Below, in pieces: positions 26,115-35,396 of a stretch of 64,000 nucleotides of DNA. Every line of letters begins with the position of its first letter. Position 1 is the first letter of the stretch. This stretch comes from RFSX01 sp964591455 (lineage in GTDB: Bacteria > Bacteroidota > Bacteroidia > Chitinophagales > Saprospiraceae): positions 37,855-101,854 of the forward strand of contig CAZQDZ010000013.1 of the NCBI GenBank assembly GCA_964591455.1, given 5' to 3'. Below the pieces are notes generated by a model. The model saw nothing but the letters and a program-made list of their open reading frames with translations, searched no databases and was not told the origin of the DNA. The position numbers and the translations under genes were made by a program.

Positions 26115-28847
26115 TTGAAATCATTTTGTGCCATCCTTATCCTCTGCATAACGCCTTTATTTTTGTCAGGTCAGGATACTGATGACAGACAAACTATAGA
26201 AGACGCATTAACACAGTATGAAACCCTTGCTAATGATCCTCAATTACTTCTCCTAGAACGAAGTCTACAAAAATCAGAGGAGAAACTCGGGGAGATAGAC
26301 ACAACCACCACGAAAGTCTACAATACGCTTGCTGAGTGGCATGCTAAAAATAATAATCACAAGGAGGCTCTTGATTTTTCACTAAAGCACTTCTCTTCTC
26401 TTAAAGAATTAGATAGTTCTGCAGAGCAGTTAGCGAAGGCCGCAACCTCAGTTGGCTCTAAATATACCCTGCTTTATAACTTCATAGAAGCTGAGAGATA
26501 CTTTGTAATGAGTATGGATATAATAGAAGATTATCGCCACTCATTAAACTACAATAATTACAAAGGCTTAGCCAGAGTACTGCTCTCTAAAGGAGATTAC
26601 AATCACCTCATTTCACACTCTAAGCATGCATATGAATTAGCAGAGACTGCAGATCAGCAATGCGAAGCCTTGCATCTGGAACTGAACGCTTATGCCAGAA
26701 TGGATGATATAAAGGAAGCCAATAATACCTTATCCAAGATATTGCAGATAGCAGAGAAGGATAATTTACTATACCAGATAGGCAGAGCATATTCTCACCA
26801 AGGCTGGCTGAATTATATCAAGGCAAATAAGAATCAAAAATCCAAAACAGAACTGGCTGAACTGCTCTACAGAGAAGCTATTTATTTTTATGAGCAGAGC
26901 ATTGAATATATGCGCAAAAGTCAAGACTATAGGACTGCATCACCTATCGTATGGGCATATACAAATATCAGTAATCAATATAGGAGATTAAACAAACCAG
27001 ATCTGGCAATAGAGTATGCAAAAAAGGCGGTAGAAGAACATGGAAAAATTACTGGTGCTGCCTACTCTCCGGCTTATGCTTTTACGTATTATAATTTGGC
27101 AACGAAATATACATGGCAGAAGGATTTTGAATCTGCTATTAGACATCAGCAGAATGCAATTAAATGCTTGCTGGGAGACGAAACATTCTCTGATTCCAGA
27201 GCATCTATCCCGAAAGGAAAATTATATAAAGTTGGTATAAAGTGGAGATTACTAAATTCGCTAAAGGAAAAGGCGATAAGTTATGCGCATCTTTTTCTGG
27301 AGCATGGTAACAAGGAAGATGCAGTAAGTGCTGAGCGCCATCTAGCCACAGCTGTAACTCTTATAGATATAATGAGGGAGGAACTAACAACAGATGATAC
27401 AAAAATCTTTTGGAGGTCCAGAACTAAGTCCATCTATGATACAGCCATAGAAGTGTCAGTATGGTTGAAGGACAAAGAAAAAGTACTTAAGTACATGGAG
27501 AAAAGTCGGTCGTTACTGTTACTCGACGAACTGAACCATAAAGATGCTATGTCACTCATGCCCGAAGAGTTGGCGAAGAGAGAGTTTGTACTACGACAGG
27601 CGTATACTGCATCTGAAGATGAAAGTATAGAGAGATTAGAGACCTATATGACATTTCTAGACTCAATCAAATCTGTTTTTCCATCCTACTATAAGTATAA
27701 ATTCGACAACAAAGCACCTAGTATTTCCGATGTTCAAAAGAGCATCTTAGATGATTCTACCCAGGTTATTAATTATCAGATAACACCTGATAGTTTGTTC
27801 ATACTTAATATCACGAGCACTGGAAGTGAGTTAATTACTAGCCCAAATCCTAAATCACTTAGAAAAGAAATACCTCAACTTTTGACCTTCCTAAATAACA
27901 AGGATAGCCTCGAATATGAGACACACTTTCAGGATTTTATCAAACTATCTCACAATCTATATAACCAATTGTACGGAGGTATAACGGAAAGGAGAAAGAA
28001 TGTTATAATCGTAGGTGATGGTATGATTAACTATATCCCTTTTGATGTATTGGTTAGTGATAAAGCCGAACCTAGATATCTCATACAGGATTATGTGATA
28101 AGTAGTGTTCCATCATTGACTATTCTGCAGAAAGTAGAAGACAGCCGAACATTCGATAATCTATTGCTTGTCAGTCCAGAAGAGTTCGAAAAATTGGGAC
28201 TCCAGGAGCTCAAGCAAAGTGCAGAAGAACAAAAAGCTTTAGAAAGCATATCGAATACAAAATTGCTTTCTTATCAAGAAGCCACATTTGACAAGTTTGC
28301 AGAGATAAGTGATGAGCATGATGTTATACATCTAACGACACATAGTGGATTAGATAAAGAGACTAATACGCCTTGGATTGCATTTTGGGATTCAGTAATA
28401 ACCCAAGATGAGATATATAAAATGAGACTCAATGCATCTTTAGTAACGCTGAGTTCTTGTAAGAGTATAGATGGAGAGTCCTTAACTGGAGAAGGGATAA
28501 ATAGTCTAGCCAGAGCATTTTTATTTGCAGATGCAGCAGCAGTAATAGGAAGCTCATGGAATCTAAATGAGGCAGCTGGATTGGAAGTCATGAAGGAATT
28601 TTATAATTCTCTGAAGTCTGAATCAGATAAGTCGCTGGCACTGAGAAAAGCAAAACTTAGCTACATAGAAAAGCACCCATACAAGTCTCCATATTACTGG
28701 GCGCCACTTGTGCTTATAGGTGACCCTAAGGGATTAGAGGTGACAACCCAAAAGAGCAACTTGCCTATCATAGCACTTGCTGTGTTGGGTCTAATTGGTT
28801 TTTTATTTCTTCTCAGAAATTTCACTAATCAAGAAGCAGCTATATAA
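26115..28847 (+). CDS. Exported TPR-CHAT caspase-like protease
   Basis: 910 residues, TTG start. A Sec signal peptide (~1-20, ending SGQ) is followed by many TPR-like helical repeats (~25-440) and a C-terminal CHAT domain (~560-870). The predicted catalytic dyad is intact: His743 in VIHLTTHSG and Cys782 in TLSSCKSIDG, with GINSLARAFLFADAAAVIGSSW downstream. A final transmembrane helix (~887-905) and a short basic/polar tail suggest it is anchored in the inner membrane with protease and TPRs in the periplasm. CHAT domains are cysteine peptidases related to caspases and separase. It is third in the sigma/TPR operon, 30 bases after the second gene. Confidence 0.88.
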   Translation: MKSFCAILILCITPLFLSGQDTDDRQTIEDALTQYETLANDPQLLLLERSLQKSEEKLGEIDTTTTKVYNTLAEWHAKNNNHKEALDFSLKHFSSLKELDSSAEQLAKAATSVGSKYTLLYNFIEAERYFVMSMDIIEDYRHSLNYNNYKGLARVLLSKGDYNHLISHSKHAYELAETADQQCEALHLELNAYARMDDIKEANNTLSKILQIAEKDNLLYQIGRAYSHQGWLNYIKANKNQKSKTELAELLYREAIYFYEQSIEYMRKSQDYRTASPIVWAYTNISNQYRRLNKPDLAIEYAKKAVEEHGKITGAAYSPAYAFTYYNLATKYTWQKDFESAIRHQQNAIKCLLGDETFSDSRASIPKGKLYKVGIKWRLLNSLKEKAISYAHLFLEHGNKEDAVSAERHLATAVTLIDIMREELTTDDTKIFWRSRTKSIYDTAIEVSVWLKDKEKVLKYMEKSRSLLLLDELNHKDAMSLMPEELAKREFVLRQAYTASEDESIERLETYMTFLDSIKSVFPSYYKYKFDNKAPSISDVQKSILDDSTQVINYQITPDSLFILNITSTGSELITSPNPKSLRKEIPQLLTFLNNKDSLEYETHFQDFIKLSHNLYNQLYGGITERRKNVIIVGDGMINYIPFDVLVSDKAEPRYLIQDYVISSVPSLTILQKVEDSRTFDNLLLVSPEEFEKLGLQELKQSAEEQKALESISNTKLLSYQEATFDKFAEISDEHDVIHLTTHSGLDKETNTPWIAFWDSVITQDEIYKMRLNASLVTLSSCKSIDGESLTGEGINSLARAFLFADAAAVIGSSWNLNEAAGLEVMKEFYNSLKSESDKSLALRKAKLSYIEKHPYKSPYYWAPLVLIGDPKGLEVTTQKSNLPIIALAVLGLIGFLFLLRNFTNQEAAI

Positions 28848-31124
28848 TTACTCCTCCAGGATTTGTAAACGCGTGAAATCCAACATGATTCTCTTCTCAG
28901 GGCTTTCAGTAATATCCAGAAATTTAATGGTTGCTATTTTCCTTTCATCGATACTCAAGACTTTTCCTTTGCCAAACTTAAGATGCATTACTGTTTGACC
29001 AATCTTTATGAGTGAAGAGTCACTGGGTTTAAAATTCTCTGGAGGTGCTACTAAGTTTTTGACTCTGGCCTTGCCTAGTTTTTTGAAATTACCCAATATC
29101 TTAGGTTCCTTGAAAGTAGGTTTCTTAGAGGCCATTATAGATGACTCTAGGTCATTCTCTGATATCTCTTCCAGAAATCGACTGGAGTCATTGAATCGCA
29201 TATTGCCATACTGATAACGGCTATTAGCATAGGTAAGTGTAAGCAGTTCCTCCGCTCGTGTAATGGCTACATAAAATAATCGGCGCTCTTCATCCAACTG
29301 GTCCGGTGATGAAAGAGACATATATGACGGAAACAAATTCTCTTCTAATCCCACAACAAATACTGACCTATATTCCAATCCTTTGGCAGCATGAACTGAC
29401 AATAGTGTAATGGTGTCCACATTGTCTTTTTCTTCATCTGCATCTGTCATCAGTGATATCGTCTGAAGGAAGTTAGCCAACGTTCTCTCTTGATTATCTA
29501 TGTCTTCTCCTGGATCCAATACATCATCCTCAGTAAATTCTTGGATACCATCTAATAGGGCATTGATGTTGTCCATTCTGTTCTGAGCCTCTATCGTATT
29601 TTCAGATTTCAGCAAATCTATGATGCCTGATTTTTTAGCAATGTTTAGTGCAGCTCTGTAAGCACTTTCTTTTGTAGCTTGCTCTCTACAATATTTTATG
29701 ATTCCTACAAAAACACCAATCTTCTTTTGAGCTGCATTACTCAACTTTATCATGGTAAGACATTCCCAGATAGACACCTCATTATCTTCGGCAAGACTGG
29801 TTAGCTTTTGCATCGTAGTCTGACCAATTCCTCTTCTAGGATAATTAATTATACGCTTTAGGGCCTCATCATCTTTTGAGTTAACAGCTAACCTCAAGTA
29901 GGCTATCAAGTCCTTAATTTCTTTCCTTTGGTAAAAGGACTGACCACCATAGATCCTGTAAGGAATATTTTTTCGACGAAGATGCTCTTCAAATACTCTA
30001 GATTGTGCATTAGTCCTATACAGAACGGCAATATCATTATTTGCAAGATTAAATCTGTTTTTTTGCTCAATGATAAGATCTGCTACACGCTTCCCTTCCT
30101 CATTATCCGTCATGGCTTTGATCACCTTAATCTTATTTCCTGAAGGTTTTTCAGTCCAGATTTTTTTCTGAATCTGTCTTTGGTTAAAGCCAATAACCTC
30201 GTTTGCTGCTGAAACTATATGACCAGTGCTTCTATAATTTTGTTCTAATTTAAAGGTCTGCACACCTGGAAAGTCATGTTCGAACTGAAGGATGTTTTCT
30301 ATCGTCGCACCCCTAAATGAATAGATTGATTGCGCATCATCTCCGACGATGCAGATATTATGCTGGCTGTTAGGAAATATAGAAAATAGTTTCAGTATTT
30401 CATATTGGAGAAAGTTGGTATCCTGGAACTCATCTACCAGAATATGGCTAAACTGACGCTGATATTTTTCACGGACGTTTTCTGGATTTATATAAAGAAG
30501 TTTGAAAGTTTGCAATAACAAATCATCAAAATCCATAGCTCCAGACCTCTTGCACTTAGCTACATATTTAGCATATATCTGATGAGTCATAGGGCGCTGA
30601 TTCATTTTGTCCAGCTCCATGAGCTCATCATTGGTAACATAGGTCTTTGGGGTAATAAGATTACTTTTGGCAGATGATATTCTTGACCTAATCGCACTAA
30701 TGTTGTATGTCTTAGGATTAAGATTCATTGATTTAATGATTTCCCTGATTACGCTTTTGGTATCATCAGTGTCATAAATGGAAAAATCATTTGGATAGCC
30801 AATTTTATGTGCCTCTACTCTTAGAATTCTAGCAAATAGAGAGTGAAACGTACCAGCCCATACTTTGTAGGCAGAGCCACCAACAACTTTTTCTATACGG
30901 TCTTTCATTTCTCTAGCAGCCTTATTAGTAAAAGTCAGCGCTAGGATGGCATAAGGAGGTACACCACTTTTGAGTAGATGTGCTATTCGGAAAGTCAGCA
31001 CTCTGGTTTTTCCAGATCCAGGTCCAGCAATGACCATCACTGGCCCATCAATAGTGGTTACTGCTTGTCTTTGAACTTCATTCAAAACACTTAGGTAATC
31101 TAAATCCGGACGAGAAACTTCCAT
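28848..31124 (-). CDS. UvrD/PcrA-type superfamily 1 DNA helicase
   Basis: 758 residues, a complete 3'-5' DNA helicase involved in repair and in clearing proteins from DNA. Helicase motifs appear in order: Walker A AGPGSGKTR (~33-41), DFDDLLL, DEFQDTN (Walker B), GDDAQSIYSFRGA (motif III), QNYRS (IV), SVHAAKGLEY (V) and FYVAITRAE (VI). A C-terminal Tudor-like segment (MHLKFGKGKVLSID) as in PcrA/UvrD completes it. It converges on the CHAT gene with no spacing. It could be called pcrA or uvrD; I leave the symbol open. Confidence 0.95.
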   Translation of the reverse strand: MEVSRPDLDYLSVLNEVQRQAVTTIDGPVMVIAGPGSGKTRVLTFRIAHLLKSGVPPYAILALTFTNKAAREMKDRIEKVVGGSAYKVWAGTFHSLFARILRVEAHKIGYPNDFSIYDTDDTKSVIREIIKSMNLNPKTYNISAIRSRISSAKSNLITPKTYVTNDELMELDKMNQRPMTHQIYAKYVAKCKRSGAMDFDDLLLQTFKLLYINPENVREKYQRQFSHILVDEFQDTNFLQYEILKLFSIFPNSQHNICIVGDDAQSIYSFRGATIENILQFEHDFPGVQTFKLEQNYRSTGHIVSAANEVIGFNQRQIQKKIWTEKPSGNKIKVIKAMTDNEEGKRVADLIIEQKNRFNLANNDIAVLYRTNAQSRVFEEHLRRKNIPYRIYGGQSFYQRKEIKDLIAYLRLAVNSKDDEALKRIINYPRRGIGQTTMQKLTSLAEDNEVSIWECLTMIKLSNAAQKKIGVFVGIIKYCREQATKESAYRAALNIAKKSGIIDLLKSENTIEAQNRMDNINALLDGIQEFTEDDVLDPGEDIDNQERTLANFLQTISLMTDADEEKDNVDTITLLSVHAAKGLEYRSVFVVGLEENLFPSYMSLSSPDQLDEERRLFYVAITRAEELLTLTYANSRYQYGNMRFNDSSRFLEEISENDLESSIMASKKPTFKEPKILGNFKKLGKARVKNLVAPPENFKPSDSSLIKIGQTVMHLKFGKGKVLSIDERKIATIKFLDITESPEKRIMLDFTRLQILEE

Positions 31125-31286
31125 AACACGAATGTCCGAATTTTGCTTTTAAAATATGATTGATAATAAACATATAATACCAACAATATCTTATTGTCAC
31201 TATTTATGAGAATCTTGAGAACTTTTTCGATGAGATATGCTTCAAAGCTGTATCAGTTATAATAGATTGAGTAACTATTTTAAAAA

Positions 31287-32039
31287 ATGAGACTTGAAAA
31301 AGCTATAAGAGATTTTCTGAGCTTTTTGCGCCGTCCAAAGTATTATCAGCAATGGGAGCAAGAGTTGGATTGGGTTACTATAACTAAGCTGTTTTTGTTA
31401 GTCTTTTTTATAGAAATGATGACCCTAACCTCAATATCTGGTGTGGTAGGACTGGAAGAAATTCCGCATGCCCTTGAATCCGTGATGGATAATAATTCTT
31501 TATGGGCAATCGCAGGATTGGCCATAATTATAGCACCATTCTTTGAAGAGCTACTTTTTAGATACCATCTTAAGTATAAGTGGCTATCCATACTGTTTCT
31601 TTTTGTTTTAGTATGCGGTATAACATGGCTGTTGCTGAAGGGATTTGCACCAGATATAGAGCAGCATTTTATGGAAAGTGCTGCGCTTATTATGCAGAAT
31701 CAGTTTCTTTTATCCGTTTCTGTTGCTGCTTTTATGGTGATAGTTATCATTGTATTCATGATTAGTCAAGCTGTTCCGCTAAATTTTATAAGCCAATCAT
31801 TCCCTTTCATTTTCTATTCTACGGCCTTGGCCTTTGCATTGGTGCATATAGGTAATTTTAATACATCTGATGTGGCGTGGTATATGACACCTTTACTGGT
31901 ATTGCCACAGTTTATCCTAGCGCTTTATCTAGGTTACATACGTATGCGCAAACATATATGGAGCTCCATTTACGTGCACTCTCTCAATAATTCGATTCCT
32001 ATATTATTATACGCCTTAGTAGACCTAGGCGGTAAATAA
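31287..32039 (+). CDS. CPBP-family intramembrane metalloprotease (Rce1-like)
   Basis: 250 residues with about six hydrophobic helices. The CPBP/ABI signature is present: an EELLFRY motif (Glu-Glu-x-x-x-Arg, ~95-101), a helix with LVHIGNF (~191-197), and SSIYVHSLNNSIPI near the end (His and Asn-Asn). Relatives cleave prenylated or peptide substrates inside the membrane; in bacteria they often serve bacteriocin immunity or unknown roles. It is followed by a DoxX gene and a nucleotidase gene in the same direction (gaps of 86 and 6 bases), which gives no functional clue. Confidence 0.85.
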   Translation: MRLEKAIRDFLSFLRRPKYYQQWEQELDWVTITKLFLLVFFIEMMTLTSISGVVGLEEIPHALESVMDNNSLWAIAGLAIIIAPFFEELLFRYHLKYKWLSILFLFVLVCGITWLLLKGFAPDIEQHFMESAALIMQNQFLLSVSVAAFMVIVIIVFMISQAVPLNFISQSFPFIFYSTALAFALVHIGNFNTSDVAWYMTPLLVLPQFILALYLGYIRMRKHIWSSIYVHSLNNSIPILLYALVDLGGK

Positions 32040-32125
32040 GTTATGCATGCAGCACATAATATCTGACTCATCCTTATTGATACTCGTGAAATTCTCTTTC
32101 TTTTGCTGAGCACATCTAAATTCAT

Positions 32126-32545
32126 ATGTTTAAGAAGGTTACGGATTTATTAGGTCGTATTTTGATTGGTCTATTCTTCTTCTTTGAAGCGATAGACACA
32201 ATAGTGTACTTCAAGGAGACTAAAGAGACCTTGTACTCTTATGGTATTACTTGGGGACCTAATTTTTTGGTCGCGGCATCTATCGTTCTATTATTGATAG
32301 GAGCTGCCATGGTAATTATTGGATATTATGCCAGTATAGGAGCGACAATGCTCTTTGTGTATTGGTTCATATTTACTCTGGTGGTGTATCCATTTTGGAC
32401 AGAACCAATGTCAGAGAAAAATTTGGCTATAACCTACTTTAGTAGAAATATGGCACTGTGTGGTGGGCTGCTCATTTTAATGGCCAATGGAGCCACGGGT
32501 TGGTCTGTTCGTCGAATCCTTCACGTACTCAGGTTACCTAAGTAA
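32126..32545 (+). CDS. DoxX-family membrane protein
   Basis: 139 residues with four predicted membrane helices and the DoxX-type opening LLGRILIGLFFFFEAIDTI (~9-27). Members are small inner-membrane proteins of uncertain function, linked in some cases to redox homeostasis or thiosulfate oxidation. The length is normal. It lies 6 bases before the HAD nucleotidase gene and is probably co-transcribed with it. Confidence 0.8.
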   Translation: MFKKVTDLLGRILIGLFFFFEAIDTIVYFKETKETLYSYGITWGPNFLVAASIVLLLIGAAMVIIGYYASIGATMLFVYWFIFTLVVYPFWTEPMSEKNLAITYFSRNMALCGGLLILMANGATGWSVRRILHVLRLPK

Positions 32546-32551
32546 GCAACT

Positions 32552-33262
32552 ATGTATTCAAGTCGTACGCATGATTATGAATGGTTGTTTCTGGACTTAG
32601 ATAATACAATCCTTGATTTTCAAAAGAGCTCAGAATTGGCCTTTTTTATCATCTTTTCCAACCTGGGCTTGTCTCTTACTTATGAGCACTATAAAAGATA
32701 CAAGGAGATTAATTCAGGATATTGGTTAAAACTAGAGAAGGGAGAGATTACATTTGATAAGTTGAAAGTGCAGAGATGGGAAGCGTTCATTTCTGAGGTA
32801 AATGTTCAAGCTAATCCAGCCGCCTTAAATGACGCTTACTTAAATCACATAGCTCACCATCCTTTATATATCCCAGATGCCTTAGAAAGCCTTCAGAAAC
32901 TTAAATCAAGGTATAGACTCATGCTCATTACTAATGGATTGGCTAATGTCCAATTGCCTCGTTTGCGAATTACCGAGCTGAATGAGTACTTTGAGCATAT
33001 TGTAATTTCTGAGCAGTTGGGATACTCAAAGCCTTCTAAGGAATTCTTTGATCACTGTCATGACTTATCTGGCAGTCCTATGCATGATATGGTTCTTGTA
33101 GTAGGGGATACCTTAACTTCTGATATAGGAGGAGGCCTCAATTATGGCTACCATTGCTGCTGGTATAATTATCACAAAACAAAGAACCAAAGTGAGTATA
33201 GACCGCAGTACGAAGTCCAATCACATAAAGAACTTCAGCAATTGCTCTTAGCAAGCTTATAG
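32552..33262 (+). CDS. yjjG: HAD-superfamily noncanonical pyrimidine nucleotidase, YjjG type
   Basis: 236 residues. HAD motif I LFLDLDNTILDF (~14-25; nucleophile Asp and Asp+2), motif II LITNGL (~129-134), motif III lysine in LGYSKPSKEFF (~158-168) and motif IV VGDTLTSDIGGG (~183-194) are all present. YjjG dephosphorylates (d)UMP, dTMP and noncanonical pyrimidine nucleotides, cleaning the nucleotide pool. The SGYWLKLEKGEIT-type cap region fits YjjG better than other HAD enzymes. The stop codon abuts the convergent channel gene. Confidence 0.85.
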   Translation: MYSSRTHDYEWLFLDLDNTILDFQKSSELAFFIIFSNLGLSLTYEHYKRYKEINSGYWLKLEKGEITFDKLKVQRWEAFISEVNVQANPAALNDAYLNHIAHHPLYIPDALESLQKLKSRYRLMLITNGLANVQLPRLRITELNEYFEHIVISEQLGYSKPSKEFFDHCHDLSGSPMHDMVLVVGDTLTSDIGGGLNYGYHCCWYNYHKTKNQSEYRPQYEVQSHKELQQLLLASL

Positions 33263-34201
33263 CTATGTATCTTTTCCATTAACGTCTTTTTTCTTTTTAA
33301 TTTCTTCTTGCTCTTTAATCTGTTCTGTCTTCGGCCTCATATCTGCTAAGTGTAGATGTTCTCCGCAGAATTTACAATAGTCTGCATCATTGTCATGTCC
33401 ATCTTTAAAACAAAAGGAGCACAGTTGGGTAGAGATTTTTTGTGCAGCTTTTCGTTTTTTGCCTTTCGAAAATTCTGCTGTCACTATACCAGTAGGGACT
33501 GCGATGACTGCATAAGCCATGATCATCAAAATGGAAGAAAGAAACTGACCAAAGGATGTATTCGGATATATATCTCCATAGCCCACCGTAGACAGCGTAA
33601 CTATAGCCCAATAGACAGATTTTGGTATACTTGTAAAGCCGTCATTTCCCATGGGATGAGACGATTCTATCAAGTATATGATAGAACCGAATATAGTCAC
33701 CATTACTACAATGAAAAACATGAAAACGAAAATCTTATCCCTGGACTCCTTTAGCGCTTTCATGATAATCTGACCTTCAAAGAGAAAGTTACCCAACTTA
33801 AATATTCTGAATACTCTCAATAGTCTCAATGCTCTTATTACCATTAGTGAGGTCCCTACAGGAAATAAAAATGAGAGGTAGGTGGGAAGAATAGAAATCA
33901 AATCAACTATACCAAAAAAAGAGGTAATATACTTTTTGGGAGCATGTACAGTATAGATTCTTGTAATATACTCTATGGTGAAAAAGAAAGTAAATATCCA
34001 TTCCAGTACGATAAAGAAATTATGGTATTTATTATAAGCAGGTACTGTCTCTAGCATAACTGCAATCACACTACCTAGAATAGCTACAAGCAGGAGTATA
34101 TCAAAAGTCTTACCTGCGGGTGTATCTGCCTCAAATATTATTTCGTAAAGGCGCTCACGGAAGTGGCTGAATTCTTTTGTGTCTTTTTGATTAGACATCA
34201 C
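33263..34201 (-). CDS. Voltage-gated-type potassium channel with C-terminal zinc-ribbon-like tail
   Basis: 312 residues. It has six-helix Kv architecture: an S4-like segment with regularly spaced arginines (VIRALRLLRVFRIFKLG, ~121-137), a pore helix and selectivity filter TLSTVGYGDIYP (~197-208), and a final membrane helix. Behind the pore is a cytoplasmic tail with CSFC and, about 14 residues on, CKFC (~260-282), which looks like a four-Cys zinc ribbon, then a Lys/Glu-rich end. It should conduct K+ across the inner membrane; the tail may sense something or assemble the channel (inference). Confidence 0.9.
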   Translation of the reverse strand: MMSNQKDTKEFSHFRERLYEIIFEADTPAGKTFDILLLVAILGSVIAVMLETVPAYNKYHNFFIVLEWIFTFFFTIEYITRIYTVHAPKKYITSFFGIVDLISILPTYLSFLFPVGTSLMVIRALRLLRVFRIFKLGNFLFEGQIIMKALKESRDKIFVFMFFIVVMVTIFGSIIYLIESSHPMGNDGFTSIPKSVYWAIVTLSTVGYGDIYPNTSFGQFLSSILMIMAYAVIAVPTGIVTAEFSKGKKRKAAQKISTQLCSFCFKDGHDNDADYCKFCGEHLHLADMRPKTEQIKEQEEIKKKKDVNGKDT

Positions 34202-34550
34202 AGAGGATAAAATCGTGAAATGTAAAAAAGAAAACCATACATCTTGTTAAGATCATGGGATAATAAGAGAAGATAATTCTTCTCGGCTTTTGGAATGACC
34301 TTGGCTCAGTCAATGACAATGTACAGTTTTCTTTAAATCCAAATGTGATGCTTTCAAAAGCACCTTATAATGAACTCACGGCTGTTTCTCTATCTTTCTA
34401 AAGTAGGCCATGCACCACGGGTAAAGGTGGATAACAAATGTAGATCAGACTGTACATATTAGAAAGGAATATAATGGGTAAATTTTATATATAATTTAAT
34501 AAATATATAAAAATGAGTTATTTATATATTATATAAATTTATAATATGTA
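34202..34550. other. 349-base A+T-rich gap, no gene seen
   Basis: Lies between the 3' end of yaaA and the 5' end of the channel gene (both minus strand). Contents: a perfect 7-bp hairpin with TAAT loop (34267-34284) and a run of nearly pure A/T from ~34475 to 34550. No ORF, tRNA or clear promoter box. Confidence 0.6.
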
Positions 34551-35312
34551 TTATTTGACGAACATATAATTCGACGCTGAAGATAAGTCTTCAGCATAAT
34601 GATATCCATCAACTTGAAATCCCTTTATATCTTCTTTTCTCTCAATTCTATTTTGAACTATATAGCGGGCCATCATACCTCTTGCCTTTTTGGCTGTAAA
34701 TGAGACAAACATCAGTTTACCATTTCTATTTTCTTTGAACCCAATGTCAAGGATATCTCCATTTAATTCCTTCTTGTTAACAGAATTGAAGTATTCATTA
34801 GAAGCGAGATTTATAATAGTCTTATCCTTATGTTCCTTCAGTGTCTTATTGATTTCCTTAGTGATGTCATTGCCCCAAAACTGGTACAAGTTGCTCCCAT
34901 GCCTGTTTTTCAATTTGGTACCCATTTCCAGTCTATATGGTTGCATCTTGTCCATGGGTCTTAAGATGCCATATAGGCCAGATAGAATACGAACATGATT
35001 TTGTGCATAGCTAATATCCTTGGTTTTAAGTGTGCTTGCTTCGAAGCCAACATATACATCCCCTTTGAAAGCATATATAGCCGCTTTCGAGTTTGATGGC
35101 GTATATCTAGAGGAAAAATTCTGATATCTGTCGTAATTGGTTTTTGCTAGCTTATCACTGATATGCATTAACTCTTTTATACCTGAGGCACTATAATCCT
35201 TTAGGATGGTTATAAGCTCATTAGTACGCTTTCTTAATTCAGGTAGTGCTGTTCCCTGATCTGTTCCTTGAGTTTCATCAAGCGTCTTTGCAGGTGATAA
35301 TAAAATAAGCAT
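34551..35312 (-). CDS. yaaA: Peroxide-stress protein YaaA (DUF328)
   Basis: 253 residues from the ATG at 35312 (MLILLSPAKTLDE), which matches the family N-terminus; an in-frame ATG 27 bases upstream would add a stretch not seen in the family. Later motifs are YTPSNSKAAIYAFKGDVYVG, LRPMDKMQPYRLEMGTK, NLASNEYF and FTAKKARGMMARYI. In E. coli YaaA lowers free iron and DNA damage under hydrogen peroxide and binds DNA. It lies downstream of the DUF1573 gene, separated by an intrinsic terminator. Confidence 0.93.
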   Translation of the reverse strand: MLILLSPAKTLDETQGTDQGTALPELRKRTNELITILKDYSASGIKELMHISDKLAKTNYDRYQNFSSRYTPSNSKAAIYAFKGDVYVGFEASTLKTKDISYAQNHVRILSGLYGILRPMDKMQPYRLEMGTKLKNRHGSNLYQFWGNDITKEINKTLKEHKDKTIINLASNEYFNSVNKKELNGDILDIGFKENRNGKLMFVSFTAKKARGMMARYIVQNRIERKEDIKGFQVDGYHYAEDLSSASNYMFVK

Positions 35313-35337
35313 TTGTAGATAGGTTAATGTCAGTAAC

Positions 35338-35365
35338 AAAAAATCCCCAAGTGTAACACTCGGGG
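35338..35365 (-). terminator. Intrinsic terminator of the DUF1573 gene
   Basis: On the minus strand CCCCGAGTG pairs with CACTTGGGG (one G-U) around a TTA loop, followed by ATTTTTT. It sits between the DUF1573 stop and the yaaA start, so yaaA probably needs read-through or its own promoter. Confidence 0.75.
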
Positions 35366-35396
35366 ACTATTATATTTTAACGGGGAAGCTATTAGT

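Noticed and set aside
24778..28847. The CHAT operon as a CRISPR type III-E or gasdermin defence system
   Set aside because: No Cas7-11-like, CRISPR repeat or gasdermin gene is nearby, and the CHAT protein has a secretion signal, unlike the cytoplasmic defence proteases.
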